A DNA stretch of 64,000 bases, from the NCBI GenBank assembly GCA_017643925.1, contig JAEPML010000014.1:88554-152553 (forward strand), given 5' to 3'. Of this stretch, positions 1-8,567 are shown one piece after another; within the stretch, counting starts at the first letter, position 1; each line of letters begins with the position of its first letter. Origin of the DNA: Roseibium sp. (GTDB lineage Bacteria; Pseudomonadota; Alphaproteobacteria; Rhizobiales; Stappiaceae). The notes beneath the pieces are model-generated. The model was not told the DNA's origin and ran no database searches. It saw nothing but the letters and a program-made list of their open reading frames with translations. A program made the position numbers and the translations under genes.

Positions 1-357
1 GCACCGCGAAAATGTCAGCGTGGCATAGCCCCAGCCTTCAAGCCTTGCCAGCCAGGGCTGGTAATAGCTGGCGTCGTGGCAGGTCCGGACCACGACCAGC
101 GCCGGATGCGGACCGTCCCCGGGTGGAAGACGTAACTCGCCTGAAAATGCACCCTGAGGAATGTTCCTTGCACTTTCTGGCAGGCGTTTTTTCTGAAGTG
201 GTGTCAGTGGTGCCCTGGGCAGCTCGAATGTCACGGCATGGCTTGCTGCCGTGCCCTGGCTCCAGGCGCTGCCAGGCAAACCCGCCAGGGCAACAAACAG
301 GGTTGAAAATGCAATGCAAAGGCCGGCGCGCGACCAGCGAATTCTTGGCTCTTTCAT
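1..357 (-). CDS. dienelactone hydrolase-like secreted protein, 3' part cut by window edge
   Basis: Reading the minus strand from the ATG at 357 gives an open frame of 119 codons that leaves the window without a stop. The first ~34 residues look like a Sec signal peptide (basic start, hydrophobic LCIAFSTLFVALAGL core, small residues before SWSQ-like cleavage region). Downstream, a stretch reading LPPGDGPHPALVVVRTCHDA and then WGYATLTFSR resembles the first strands of the alpha/beta-hydrolase fold in dienelactone hydrolases (an ester/lactone hydrolase family). The nucleophile region lies outside the window, so the enzyme class is an inference from the N-terminal third only. Divergent from the small secreted protein at 551. 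Confidence 0.65.
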   Translation of the reverse strand, partial: MKEPRIRWSRAGLCIAFSTLFVALAGLPGSAWSQGTAASHAVTFELPRAPLTPLQKKRLPESARNIPQGAFSGELRLPPGDGPHPALVVVRTCHDASYYQPWLARLEGWGYATLTFSRC

Positions 358-550
358 GTCGTCCTCCCATCAGGTGCTCTACCTATATTGGTAAATTTCA
401 CCATGGTCGTATGGTGCCGGGCTTTTGAACTGCGATCAAGTACGGAGGCCAAGACGCCGAACACGCACCTGAAGCTGATTCCAATTGACGCCCCGCTGGC
501 CGAGGTTGCACTCTTTGTCCCGCTTGTGCCGCCTGTTCCGGGAGATCCTA

Positions 551-922
551 ATGCGAATGATTTCAACCCTTGTGCTTTCAGGTTTCCTGCTTGCCGTAAC
601 TCTCCTGCAGGCCTCCGCCTATCAGCAGTTCGTGACCTATCGCATTGCCGGCAAGGACATTCTGTCGATCACCGAGGGGGCGCATGTCGATGAAGATCCC
701 TGGACCCTCAAGCTGAAAGTCAGGCCGATCGGCGGCATGTCGGATGAGATCATCCTTGAATCGGATGGCGGCTTCGATGAGTGCAAGCAGACGCTTGAGT
801 ACATTGTCGGGTCCAAGACCGAATATGCCGAGATCGTCATCGACATGAACGCCCAGACCATGAACGGCGTCCTGATGATCCAGTGCGCGACGTTTCATGG
901 GCTGTTCGGTGATGGCGGGTAG
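551..922 (+). CDS. small secreted protein of unknown function
   Basis: The protein is 123 residues. I chose the ATG at 551 because GGAG lies about 6 bases upstream and because the frame then opens with a clear signal peptide (MRMISTLVLSGFLLAVTLLQASA). The mature part is about 100 residues, acidic, with two cysteines that could pair (FDECKQ and MIQCAT). I recognise no domain. It stands alone between a divergent hydrolase and a convergent DUF1176 gene. Secretion to the periplasm is supported; function is unknown. Confidence 0.6.
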   Translation: MRMISTLVLSGFLLAVTLLQASAYQQFVTYRIAGKDILSITEGAHVDEDPWTLKLKVRPIGGMSDEIILESDGGFDECKQTLEYIVGSKTEYAEIVIDMNAQTMNGVLMIQCATFHGLFGDGG

Positions 923-978
923 GATACGACCTCAAGAACGCGCTTCGTTTCGCTCGCGCCATCGCGCGCCAGGTGCTG

Positions 979-2181
979 TTACCCGCCCATCTCGTCGATG
1001 GTCCAGCTGAGCGGCCAGCCCTCCGGTGGACCGGGAATGCCGTCACAGTCGGACTTCTCGTAGTACTCCATGAGCGTATAGCTGCCGTCCTCACCGTTCT
1101 GCTCGTGTTTTTCGAACGTGCCGCAGTCGTAGTTCGGAGAAAAATAGGTCGTGCCGGTGACATTTCCGGAGACCGGATCGTAATGAAGATTGTTGACCAG
1201 CGCGTGGTTGGGCTGGTTGTGGTCCGGTGGGGTTTCAAACTCGGCCAGCTCGTCCAGGGACGGGTTGAACGGGATGTGGGTGACCATGAAATAGGGGATG
1301 TTGGCATCGGCCATCTGGCACGGCACCACCCAGACTTCGACATCTCCGGCCGCATAGTAGAACGCACCCATTGCCGGCACGACTTCGTCCAGCTGACAGT
1401 CCAGCACCCGGTAGCCCTGCATCAGCACCGTGTCCGGGATCTTCGACGTATCGAACACCTGTCCGGGGATGTCGTCACTGCCACTGTCGCGCGATGCGGT
1501 TGCCGGCGGAGGCGGGGGAGAGGCATTGGCCGCATCTGCCGCTTCTTCTTCGCGGGCCGCCGCTGCAGTGGTGTCATTGCCCTTGTTCGTTTCGGTTGGC
1601 GGCGGGGGCGGGGCCTTCGCCGTGATGCGCGTGTCCTCATTCGCGGGCAAGCCGCCGCGGGCCACAATGGCATCGGTTTTGCCGATACGATCCTGTTCCC
1701 GGTCCATGCGCAGCAGGGCATGGGTGATTCCGGTCAGCGAGACACGGTAGGTGATCGTCCTGGACGGGGTGCCATATTCGATCTGGATACGGGCGTTTTT
1801 GCCGAGGCGCAGTCTTTCGACAAGCTCGCGATCGGCCGGACCGCCAAATGTCATCTCGTTGCCGGTGTAGATCTTGTCGGCCTTGCCGAAAAATCCGTAG
1901 TTCTGCGGGCCGCTTTCGATCTCGATACGCGCCAGCATGCCGACCTCGAGAGGTGTTTTCGGGCGCAGCGTGACATAGACCGCGCTGTCTGCCTTGGCAC
2001 CACGTTCCACCTTGAGCCGGAAGGCCTCGTCATTGGACCCGGTGCCCTGCGTATCGGCGATACAATAATTCTTGTCGTCGCAGCGGACGCTCCAGTCACC
2101 ATAGTCGGTCTCGGCGAGTTCGGCAGCCGCGCCAAATGTCAGGCCCAGCGAGATGCTCAAAAATCCAGTCAGTCGTGTCAC
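979..2181 (-). CDS. secreted DUF1176-family protein
   Basis: The protein is 400 residues from a GTG at 2181, preferred over longer upstream starts because GGAGGGG precedes it by 8 bases and it opens with a signal peptide (VTRLTGFLSISLGLTFGAAA). The N-terminal half has the YGDWSVRCDDKNYC strand and the pattern SLTGITHALLRMD..QDR typical of DUF1176 (cysteine-containing periplasmic proteins of unknown function). A low-complexity Pro/Ala linker (about residues 190-235, with runs of five prolines) separates it from a C-terminal half with VLDCQLDE, VVPCQMA, NYDCGTF and SDCDG cysteines. Function is not known; the paired cysteines suggest a disulfide-stabilised periplasmic protein. Confidence 0.75.
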   Translation of the reverse strand: MTRLTGFLSISLGLTFGAAAELAETDYGDWSVRCDDKNYCIADTQGTGSNDEAFRLKVERGAKADSAVYVTLRPKTPLEVGMLARIEIESGPQNYGFFGKADKIYTGNEMTFGGPADRELVERLRLGKNARIQIEYGTPSRTITYRVSLTGITHALLRMDREQDRIGKTDAIVARGGLPANEDTRITAKAPPPPPTETNKGNDTTAAAAREEEAADAANASPPPPPATASRDSGSDDIPGQVFDTSKIPDTVLMQGYRVLDCQLDEVVPAMGAFYYAAGDVEVWVVPCQMADANIPYFMVTHIPFNPSLDELAEFETPPDHNQPNHALVNNLHYDPVSGNVTGTTYFSPNYDCGTFEKHEQNGEDGSYTLMEYYEKSDCDGIPGPPEGWPLSWTIDEMGG

Positions 2182-2337
2182 GATGTCCGTCCCCTCCGAT
2201 GGCGCCGGTCTCCGGCCCTTGCTCCAGCATGACCACGCTGCCCCGCAAGTCAATTGACACTTTCCCGAGAAATTTCAGCGGGGTGGCATACACTTTGGTA
2301 AAGGGTGTTCTATGTCCCGTCCGATGGGGTCAGACAG

Positions 2338-3645
2338 ATGACACAGGCAGATCTTCCGGCAAGGTCCGCGACACCGGATACAAGCCGCTTGCTGCGCGCC
2401 GAACAGCGCGGGCTGCGCCTGGCCATCCTGTGCCGCACTTTTGCCGTTGGCGCCGCCTTCCTCTGGGTGGGTGGTTCCTGGGTCGCTTTCGGGTTTTATC
2501 CGAACCCGCTGATCTTCGTCGTGCTGGGCGTGTTCACGGCGGTCGGTGTCGCCCATGCCTGTGTCATCGGCACCCGCTTCGATCGCTGGTGGATGAAATA
2601 CGCCATCTACACGATCGACATACTCGGCATCTGCGCCACCTTCGCGTTTTTGCCGGTGATCCGTGAGGAGGCCGTGCCGCAGATCCTCGCCTTCAGGGCT
2701 TACGGCATCTATTACCTGTTTCCGATGGTTGCGATGGCGACGCTTTCCCTGTCCCCGCGTCTGGTGCTCTGGTCGGGCTGCGTTGCGGTCATTGGCTGGT
2801 TTGCCGCGTTCTTCATCGCTATTGCCGGCATGGAAACAACACTTTCCTGGTCGGATCTGCCACCGGGAGCAACGCGTGCCCAATATGAGGCGCTGTTCCT
2901 GTCTGCCGATTTCATCGGCCGGGGCAACCGGATCGAGGAAACGGGTTTCCTGATGATAGCGACCCTGATCCTGTCGCTCGGCGTGCTCAGGGCACGGCGC
3001 GTTTTCATGGCGCAGGTGCAGGCCCAGGCGGAACGCGAACAGATCGCCTCGACGCTTGGCCGCTATGTTCCCGAAGCGGTTGCCAAGCGGCTGATCGATG
3101 ATCCCGAGGCCCTGACGCCGCAACAGCGCTATGCGGTGATCCTGGTGATGGATATTTCCGGTTTCACTGCCTATTCGGCCGGGCGGGCACCAACGGAAGT
3201 GATCGAACATCTCAACGACTTCCTGTCCGGTTGCGCCGAAAAGGTCAGCCGACACAACGGGGTTGTGATCCAGTTCACCGGGGACGGGCTGATGGCGTCC
3301 TTCGGCACGCCGATCGAGAGCGCTGAGCCGGAGCAGGAGGCCATCGCGGCCTCACGGGCCCTGATGGCCCAGGCGGGCAAGGCCGGCTTTTCCATCCGCA
3401 TCGGCCTCGCCGCCGGTCCGGTCGCCGCCGGCAGCATCGGCTCCTCGGACCGTCAGGCCTTCACCGTCTATGGCGACACGGTCAACCGCGCCGCGCGCCT
3501 GGAGGCCCATGCAAAGACCCTTGGCCGCACCTTGCTTCTGGACGGCTCCTTCGAAGACAAGCTCCAGGGACAACCGGTCGAGCGGCATGAACAGCAGACC
3601 CTCAGGGGGCTGAGCGAGCCGGTGACGGTTCTTGTTCTGGCGTAG
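2338..3645 (+). CDS. membrane-bound class III adenylate/guanylate cyclase
   Basis: The protein is 435 residues and should make cAMP or cGMP at the inner membrane. About six hydrophobic segments fill the first ~220 residues, followed by a short amphipathic linker (QAQAEREQIASTLGRYVPEAVAKRL) common before class III catalytic domains. The cyclase domain keeps metal-binding Asp in VMDISGFT and in FTGDGLMASFG, and the late VYGDTVNRAARLE strand with the Asn and Arg used in catalysis. ATG 2338 has GGGG eight bases upstream; an in-frame GTG at 2305 is the alternative. Substrate specificity cannot be fixed by eye. No effector gene is adjacent, so its signal is unknown. Confidence 0.85.
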   Translation: MTQADLPARSATPDTSRLLRAEQRGLRLAILCRTFAVGAAFLWVGGSWVAFGFYPNPLIFVVLGVFTAVGVAHACVIGTRFDRWWMKYAIYTIDILGICATFAFLPVIREEAVPQILAFRAYGIYYLFPMVAMATLSLSPRLVLWSGCVAVIGWFAAFFIAIAGMETTLSWSDLPPGATRAQYEALFLSADFIGRGNRIEETGFLMIATLILSLGVLRARRVFMAQVQAQAEREQIASTLGRYVPEAVAKRLIDDPEALTPQQRYAVILVMDISGFTAYSAGRAPTEVIEHLNDFLSGCAEKVSRHNGVVIQFTGDGLMASFGTPIESAEPEQEAIAASRALMAQAGKAGFSIRIGLAAGPVAAGSIGSSDRQAFTVYGDTVNRAARLEAHAKTLGRTLLLDGSFEDKLQGQPVERHEQQTLRGLSEPVTVLVLA

Positions 3646-3799
3646 AGCTGTGCTTTGGGACGGTCTGCGGCGAAGCCATCTGTTCTGATCCGGGGGGCTG
3701 GAATTTCTCGTTGCGGCTGGGGCAAGATCAAAAGCAGAAAGGATAGAGGACTGGCGCTCTCGCATTTGTATGGATGCGCAAGCTTGCGTCATCCCTCCC

Positions 3800-3842
3800 G
3801 CTCTGGAAACGAATGGATCCCCGATCAAGTCGGGGATGACTT
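3800..3842 (+). repeat. REP-like palindrome copy A
   Basis: The core CCCCGATCAAGTCGGGG forms a stem of 6-8 bp with a five-base loop. It sits in a ~40-base unit that starts with CTCTGGAAA and AATGGAT and ends with ATGAC. The same unit recurs as copies B-G up to 5323. Confidence 0.85.
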
Positions 3843-3948
3843 CGGAGGGGGGTGGGAGACCTGTGTTCCCTTGACACATCTTCGTTGAACGGTGCCTCCC
3901 GAGACCTGAGGCGTCAGACGTGACATGGAAGCTATGCAAAACCCTAGG

Positions 3949-3979
3949 CAGTCATCCCCGACTTGATCGGGGATCCATA
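3949..3979 (-). repeat. REP-like palindrome copy B
   Basis: Reverse-oriented copy of the same core, with ATCCAT on the tail side but without the CTCTGGAAA arm. It faces copy A across 110 bases and lies 23 bases beyond the stop codon of the GIY-YIG gene. Confidence 0.85.
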
Positions 3980-4001
3980 CGAGATCTCAACGCGTTCCGG
4001 G

Positions 4002-4289
4002 TCAGCGATTGAGATCCTCATACAGATCCCGCCACTCCGGATTGAACCTTTCAATTGCCTCGATCTTCCAGGCCCTGTTCCAGCGCTTCAACCGCTTTTC
4101 CCGGGCAATCGCCAGGTCGGGTTCATCAAAGACCTCGTAGTAAACCAGTCGGGAAACGTCATATCGCCGGGTAAAGCCAGCTGCGGTTTTTTCCCGATGC
4201 TCATGGACCCGACGCGCCAGTTCATTGGTGACGCCTGTATAAAGCGTGCCCCGCTGGCGGCTGGCCAGAATATAGACGTAAAACGCCAT
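4002..4289 (-). CDS. small GIY-YIG nuclease family protein
   Basis: The 95-residue protein begins MAFYVYILAS and continues GTLYTGVTNELARRVHEH, which is the YVY-TG-V signature of small single-domain GIY-YIG proteins (COG2827/UPF0213 type). The tail TRRYDVSRLVYYEVFDEPDLAIAREKRLKRWNR matches the family, including the conserved Glu and the KRLKRW helix. The fold is a DNA endonuclease in homing enzymes, but the role of these short bacterial stand-alone versions is not settled. The gene is bracketed by inverted palindromes: copies A and B past its 3' end, copies C and D before its 5' end. That arrangement suggests a link between gene and repeat, which is inference. Confidence 0.9.
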   Translation of the reverse strand: MAFYVYILASRQRGTLYTGVTNELARRVHEHREKTAAGFTRRYDVSRLVYYEVFDEPDLAIAREKRLKRWNRAWKIEAIERFNPEWRDLYEDLNR

Positions 4290-4303
4290 GCCCCGTTGTT
4301 GCG

Positions 4304-4337
4304 TGGATTGGATCCCCGATCAAGTCGGGGATGACCT
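4304..4337 (+). repeat. REP-like palindrome copy C
   Basis: Plus-oriented copy with an intact CCCCGATCAAGTCGGGG core, starting 15-20 bases upstream of the GIY-YIG start codon, so it lies in that gene's promoter or leader. Confidence 0.85.
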
Positions 4338-4442
4338 CGGGAGCGAGGGGAGACCGGTTTTCATCCAAACAAATTGCGTTGAGCAGCAGTTCCAGAGGCG
4401 TGAAGCCTCAATTGAATTGACACAACTTACCAAATCACAAGG

Positions 4443-4488
4443 TGGTCATCCCCGACTTGATCGGGGATCCATTCACTTCCAGAGCCGT
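4443..4488 (-). repeat. REP-like palindrome copy D
   Basis: Minus-oriented full-length copy including the AATGGAT and CTCTGGAA arm. It faces copy C across about 109 bases, almost the same gap as A to B. Confidence 0.85.
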
Positions 4489-4527
4489 GTAAAAATTGGT
4501 TCAAGTGAGCGTTGCGAGCCTGTGCTC

Positions 4528-4902
4528 TCACCCGTTCAACCAGACCACCCCGGCAATGATCAGCGCTGTCACCACGCCGATCGCGACCAACGTCTGCGTG
4601 TCCGGACCAGTGCCTTTGCCCGGTGGCGGACGGAAATAGGCCTCGTCCGGATCTTCGTTCGGATCAGGCTCCGCTACAGGCTGCACCTTCGGCTTCACCA
4701 GCTTGAGCACCAGGAACAGGAAGGCGATCGCGGTAAGAATGGCGCAGAGCGGGCCGATGGTCACCGCAACGCCCATTGCAATGCCGCCGTTCATGTCACG
4801 GCCTTCAATGGCCACCAGGATCGGGTAGATCACCACAAAGGCCCCGAGATAGCCGACCACAGCCCCGACAATGGCTCCCAGAATGGCAAGAATGGCGCGC
4901 AT
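4528..4902 (-). CDS. small inner-membrane protein of unknown function
   Basis: The protein is 124 residues from the ATG at 4902, which has GGGGG about 7 bases upstream. It shows three hydrophobic segments: AILAILGAIVGAVVGYLGAFVVI, GVAVTIGPLCAILTAIAFLFLVL, and a C-terminal TLVAIGVVTALIIAGVVWL. An acidic, proline-rich stretch (about residues 75-98) lies between the second and third. The first segment has a Gly/Ala zipper pattern. I recognise no family. It is isolated between palindromes D and E. Confidence 0.6.
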   Translation of the reverse strand: MRAILAILGAIVGAVVGYLGAFVVIYPILVAIEGRDMNGGIAMGVAVTIGPLCAILTAIAFLFLVLKLVKPKVQPVAEPDPNEDPDEAYFRPPPGKGTGPDTQTLVAIGVVTALIIAGVVWLNG

Positions 4903-5100
4903 GTTTGATCCCCCGTTCTGGGGAAAGACTAGCGACTGAGGGAGCGGAGCGGAAGAAGGTGCTTCGTCTGCGACTGCTGGCAAGGCTATCTCCTGGGCAG
5001 CCTCGCACCATTTGACACCTCTTCGTTCCAGATGGTTTGCAGGGCGGTTGCCGGGTGAGAACCCATTTTGACGTGCAGGAAGATGCGGCCCTTGCTGTTG

Positions 5101-5143
5101 AAGTCATCCCCGACTTGATCGGGGATCCATTGGTTTCCAGAGA
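5101..5143 (-). repeat. REP-like palindrome copy E
   Basis: Minus-oriented full-length copy with intact core and the CTCTGGAAA arm. Confidence 0.85.
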
Positions 5144-5214
5144 ATTTTCTCATTCGCGCCAGTTTGCAGAACTCCACCCAATCCATTTCCGCATAACGAG
5201 TGTCGAAGCGGATT

Positions 5215-5243
5215 GTAACCCCGATCAAGTCGGGGATGACCTT
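5215..5243 (+). repeat. REP-like palindrome copy F
   Basis: Plus-oriented copy with intact core and ATGAC tail; the upstream arm is lost (GTAA replaces GGAT). Confidence 0.8.
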
Positions 5244-5276
5244 AAGATGGAAATCGGACCTTCATCGCTCGCAATG

Positions 5277-5325
5277 CCCCCACCCGGACTTGAACCGGGG
5301 TCCATTCCTTTCCAGAGCCGAGCTG
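5277..5325 (-). repeat. diverged palindrome copy G
   Basis: The core has drifted to CCCCGGTTCAAGTCCGGG on the minus strand, but the AATGGA and CTCTGGAAA arm is kept, so it is a member of the same family. It sits a few bases from the uvrB stop codon and may serve as its 3' stem-loop. Confidence 0.65.
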
Positions 5326-5327
5326 TT

Positions 5328-8297
5328 CTATCTCCCCGGCCGCCCACTCTTCTTCGGGCGTCCCCGACGGCGTTTTTCCTCCGCCGGATCCTCGTAGGAC
5401 CCCGCGCCGATCTTGCCGCGCACGACGGGTTTGACCGGGTCGTCTGATCCCAGCGGCACTTCGGTGCGGCCGATGGTCATTTCGTCGAGGGTGTTCTTGC
5501 GCACCTTGGCGCTCGGGGCCGGCAGGGCGTTCTTTTCCCTGGCGGCGCGGGCCTTGTCGCGCGCGGTTTCCCGCTTCTTGCCGCTTGCGCCTTCCTTGGT
5601 GCCGCCGGCGCCGAATTTCTTGGCGCCCTTGTAGCCGCCGGTTTTGCTGTCGACGTCGGACTGGCGCGCCATGGCGTCGTCGGCGACCGCCAGTTCGGTT
5701 TCCTGCAGGCGCTTGATCTCGTCGCGCAGGCGCGCGGCGGTCTCGAAGTCGAGATCGGCGGCGGCGTCGCGCATCTGTTTTTCCAGGTCCTCGATATGGG
5801 CCGCCAGATTGTGGCCGACCAGCGAGCCTTCCTCGGCGAAACCGGCATCCACGGTGACGTGGTCCTGCTCGTAGACACTGTCGAGAATGTCGGCGATGTT
5901 GCGCTTGACGCTTTCCGGCGTGATGCCGTGTTCCTCGTTATAGGCGAGCTGCTTTTCGCGACGCCGGTTGGTTTCCGCGATCGCCCGTTCCATGGAACCG
6001 GTCATGTTGTCGGCATAGAGGATGACCTTGCCGTCCACGTTACGTGCCGCGCGGCCGATCGTCTGGATCAGCGAGGTTTCCGAGCGCAGGAACCCTTCCT
6101 TGTCCGCATCCAGAATGGCGACCAGCGCACATTCGGGAATGTCGAGCCCCTCGCGCAACAGGTTGATGCCGACCAGAACGTCGAAGGCACCGAGGCGCAG
6201 GTCGCGGATGATCTCGATCCGCTCCAGCGTGTCGATGTCGGAATGCATGTAGCGCACGCGCACGCCGTTTTCATGGAGGTATTCGGTCAGATCCTCCGCC
6301 ATGCGCTTGGTCAGCGTGGTTACCAGCGTGCGGTAGCCCTTGCTGGCAACTTCGCGGACTTCGCCGAGAAGATCGTCGACTTGGGACGAGGCCGGGCGGA
6401 TGTCGATCACGGGATCGACGAGGCCGGTGGGGCGGATCACCTGCTCGGCGAAGACACCGCCGGACTGGTCCATCTCCCAGGAGCCTGGCGTTGCTGAAAC
6501 CGCGACCGATTGCGGCCGCATGGCGTTCCATTCCTCGAAGCGCAGCGGTCGGTTGTCCATGCAGGAGGGCAGGCGGAAGCCGTATTCGGCCAGTGTCGCC
6601 TTGCGGCGGAAGTCGCCCCGGTACATGGCGCCGATCTGCGGGATCGTGACGTGGCTTTCGTCGGCGAAGACCAGCGTGTTGTCCGGCAGGTATTCGAACA
6701 GGGTGGGGGGCGGTTCACCGGGCTTGCGACCGGTGAGGTAGCGCGAATAGTTCTCGATGCCCTGACAGGAGCCGGTGGCTTCCAGCATTTCCAGGTCGAA
6801 CATGGTGCGCTGTTCCAGCCGCTGGGCCTCCAGCAGGCGGCCGTGATTGTTCAGCTCTTCCAGCCGGTGCTTGAGCTCGGACTTGATCGACTTGATCGCC
6901 TGGTTCAGTGTCGGTTTCGGCGTCACATAGTGCGAGTTCGCGTAGATCTTGACGCTTTTCAGCTCGCCCGACTTCTGTCCCGTCAGCGGGTCGAACTCGG
7001 TGATGTTCTCGATCTCGTCACCGAAGAGGGAAATGCGCCAGGCACGGTCCTCGTAGTGGGCCGGGAACAGTTCGATCGTGTCACCGCGCACCCGGAAGGT
7101 GCCGCGCTGGAAGGCCGCATCGTTGCGCTTGTATTGCAGGGCCACCAGGTCGGCGATCAGCTGGCGCTGGTCGATGCGCTCGCCGACCTCGATGGCGAAG
7201 GTCATCGCCGTATAGGTCTCGACCGAACCGATACCGTAGATGCAGGAGACCGAGGCAACGATGATGACATCGTCACGTTCCAGCAGCGCGCGCGTTGCCG
7301 AGTGGCGCATGCGGTCGATCTGCTCGTTGATCGAGCTTTCCTTCTCAATATAGGTGTCGGTCCGCGGCACATAGGCTTCCGGCTGGTAGTAGTCGTAATA
7401 GGAAACGAAATACTCGACCGCATTGTCCGGAAAGAAGGACTTGAATTCGCCGTAGAGCTGGGCGGCCAGGGTCTTGTTCGGTGCCAGCACGAGTGCGGGG
7501 CGCTGGGTGCGCTGGATTACCTGTGCCATCGTGTAGGTCTTGCCCGAGCCGGTCACACCCAGCAGAACCTGGGTCTGTTCGCCGGTGTCGATGCCTTCCA
7601 CCAGTTCGGCAATGGCGGTCGGCTGGTCGCCCTGCGGCTCGTAGTCGGACTTCAGGACAATCTCGACACCGCCCTCGGATTTCGGCGGGCGTTCGGGACG
7701 GTGCGGGATCCAGGCCTCGCCATTCTTGTGCAGCGGGTTGCCGGACTCGATCAGGGCCGACAGTGCCTCGACGGTTGCCGTCGCTCCCTGGTTGCCGGTC
7801 AGCTCACCGAACTTGCTTTCCTTCTTTTTCTTCTTGTTGTCCTTCTTGTGCTCTTTCAGCTTCTGCTCGAGCGCTTCGGCCTCTTCCAGCGTCATGTCGA
7901 GCCCGGCCACAGGGTTCAGGCCCCCGGCAGCCCGTTCGCGCACGCTGTCGGCCTTGCCGATCGAGGTGCCGCGCGCCGACTTGGTGATCTTTTCCTTCTT
8001 GGGAGCTGCTTTTCGTTTTGCGCTCGCGGACGTACGCTCACTGCGTTCACTGTCCTCCGCGGGGGCGGCCTGACCGGCCGGCGCGCGGTCACGCTTGCCT
8101 TCGCTTTGCTCCGGGACCTTTTTATCCTTGCCGGTGGTCTTTGAGACAGGCTGTTCAGCTTCCTCGGCGATCTCGGCGGCCCAGTCGCTGATCGACCCGG
8201 ACAGGGGCGTGCCGGAGAGGGACTTCTGCGGTGCTTCGCCGAAGCCGTCAGGAGATGTCGTGGTGTCGGAACCGGTTTTGGTGGGGCGCTTGCTCAT
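5328..8297 (-). CDS. uvrB: excinuclease ABC subunit B with long N-terminal extension
   Basis: UvrB is the DNA-damage verification helicase of nucleotide excision repair, working with UvrA and UvrC. Residues ~213-330 give the family start [11 protein letters not shown], Walker A GVTGSGKT (247-254) and the beta-hairpin [12 protein letters not shown]. Later come [26 protein letters not shown], the [13 protein letters not shown] and QTIGRAARN helicase motifs, and a UVR motif ([23 protein letters not shown]) that binds UvrC. Usual UvrB is about 670-700 residues; this is 989, with ~210 charged, Lys/Glu/Ala-rich residues added before the ATPase and a ~90-residue basic tail. The extension occurs in other Hyphomicrobiales. 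I see no SOS box in the upstream gap. Confidence 0.97.
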   Translation of the reverse strand: MSKRPTKTGSDTTTSPDGFGEAPQKSLSGTPLSGSISDWAAEIAEEAEQPVSKTTGKDKKVPEQSEGKRDRAPAGQAAPAEDSERSERTSASAKRKAAPKKEKITKSARGTSIGKADSVRERAAGGLNPVAGLDMTLEEAEALEQKLKEHKKDNKKKKKESKFGELTGNQGATATVEALSALIESGNPLHKNGEAWIPHRPERPPKSEGGVEIVLKSDYEPQGDQPTAIAELVEGIDTGEQTQVLLGVTGSGKTYTMAQVIQRTQRPALVLAPNKTLAAQLYGEFKSFFPDNAVEYFVSYYDYYQPEAYVPRTDTYIEKESSINEQIDRMRHSATRALLERDDVIIVASVSCIYGIGSVETYTAMTFAIEVGERIDQRQLIADLVALQYKRNDAAFQRGTFRVRGDTIELFPAHYEDRAWRISLFGDEIENITEFDPLTGQKSGELKSVKIYANSHYVTPKPTLNQAIKSIKSELKHRLEELNNHGRLLEAQRLEQRTMFDLEMLEATGSCQGIENYSRYLTGRKPGEPPPTLFEYLPDNTLVFADESHVTIPQIGAMYRGDFRRKATLAEYGFRLPSCMDNRPLRFEEWNAMRPQSVAVSATPGSWEMDQSGGVFAEQVIRPTGLVDPVIDIRPASSQVDDLLGEVREVASKGYRTLVTTLTKRMAEDLTEYLHENGVRVRYMHSDIDTLERIEIIRDLRLGAFDVLVGINLLREGLDIPECALVAILDADKEGFLRSETSLIQTIGRAARNVDGKVILYADNMTGSMERAIAETNRRREKQLAYNEEHGITPESVKRNIADILDSVYEQDHVTVDAGFAEEGSLVGHNLAAHIEDLEKQMRDAAADLDFETAARLRDEIKRLQETELAVADDAMARQSDVDSKTGGYKGAKKFGAGGTKEGASGKKRETARDKARAAREKNALPAPSAKVRKNTLDEMTIGRTEVPLGSDDPVKPVVRGKIGAGSYEDPAEEKRRRGRPKKSGRPGR

Positions 8298-8366
8298 GAG
8301 CGCAATATGGTCCGGTTACGCGCGCGAGGAAAGAGGCAGGTTGCGGCTTTGTTCCACTTTCTGCCA

Positions 8367-8404
8367 CTTCCTGCCAGTCTCCTGACAGGAGGGTGTCAGG
8401 AAGT
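8367..8404. promoter_or_regulatory. nested inverted repeat upstream of uvrB
   Basis: Outer arms ACTTCCTG (8367-8374) and CAGGAAGT (8397-8404) enclose a second perfect palindrome CTCCTGACAGGAG (8379-8391). It lies in the divergent gap between uvrB (start 8297) and the AlaRS-like gene (start 8568). It could be an operator or an RNA hairpin; nothing decides between them. Confidence 0.35.
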
Positions 8405-8567
8405 CCCTGATCAGGCACGGCGACACTGACACAGTCGTTGGTGGAACTTGAATGTAAAGCGCTTCATTTTCTGACCACGGGCGCGTTGGGCCGTTTGCCA
8501 AATTGCAAGTTGAACTTGTACGCGTATATGGTCTGATGGTGCCTTCAGGATCTGGAGAAAACGCGAC

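Larger units (their letters stand above)
3646..4001. other. intergenic region carrying two inverted REP-like palindromes
   Basis: This stretch between the cyclase and the GIY-YIG gene has no convincing gene. Apparent small reading frames here and to 5.3 kb share the peptide IPDQVGDD or its reverse-frame equivalent, which is just translation of the palindrome. It holds repeat copies A (plus) and B (minus) 110 bases apart. Confidence 0.7.
4903..5327. other. intergenic region with three palindrome copies
   Basis: No convincing gene. It holds the promoter side of the membrane protein gene and repeat copies E, F and G; the last ends just before the uvrB stop codon. Confidence 0.65.

Noticed and set aside
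12..428. 138-codon plus-strand frame at the left edge
   Set aside because: It lies opposite the dienelactone hydrolase-like gene, has no ribosome site and reads as low-quality Arg/Pro/Cys-rich sequence.
973..2232. 419-codon plus-strand frame
   Set aside because: Antisense shadow of the DUF1176 gene; the minus frame has a signal peptide and recognised domain.
5277..5325. tRNA-like T-arm on the minus strand
   Set aside because: No acceptor, D-arm or anticodon arm can be found around it; the flanks match the palindrome family instead.
3800..5325. Palindrome cluster considered as a CRISPR array
   Set aside because: Orientation alternates, spacing is irregular, and genes lie between the copies.
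6510..8144. 544-codon plus-strand frame
   Set aside because: Antisense to uvrB; composition is the usual mirror of a GC-rich coding frame.
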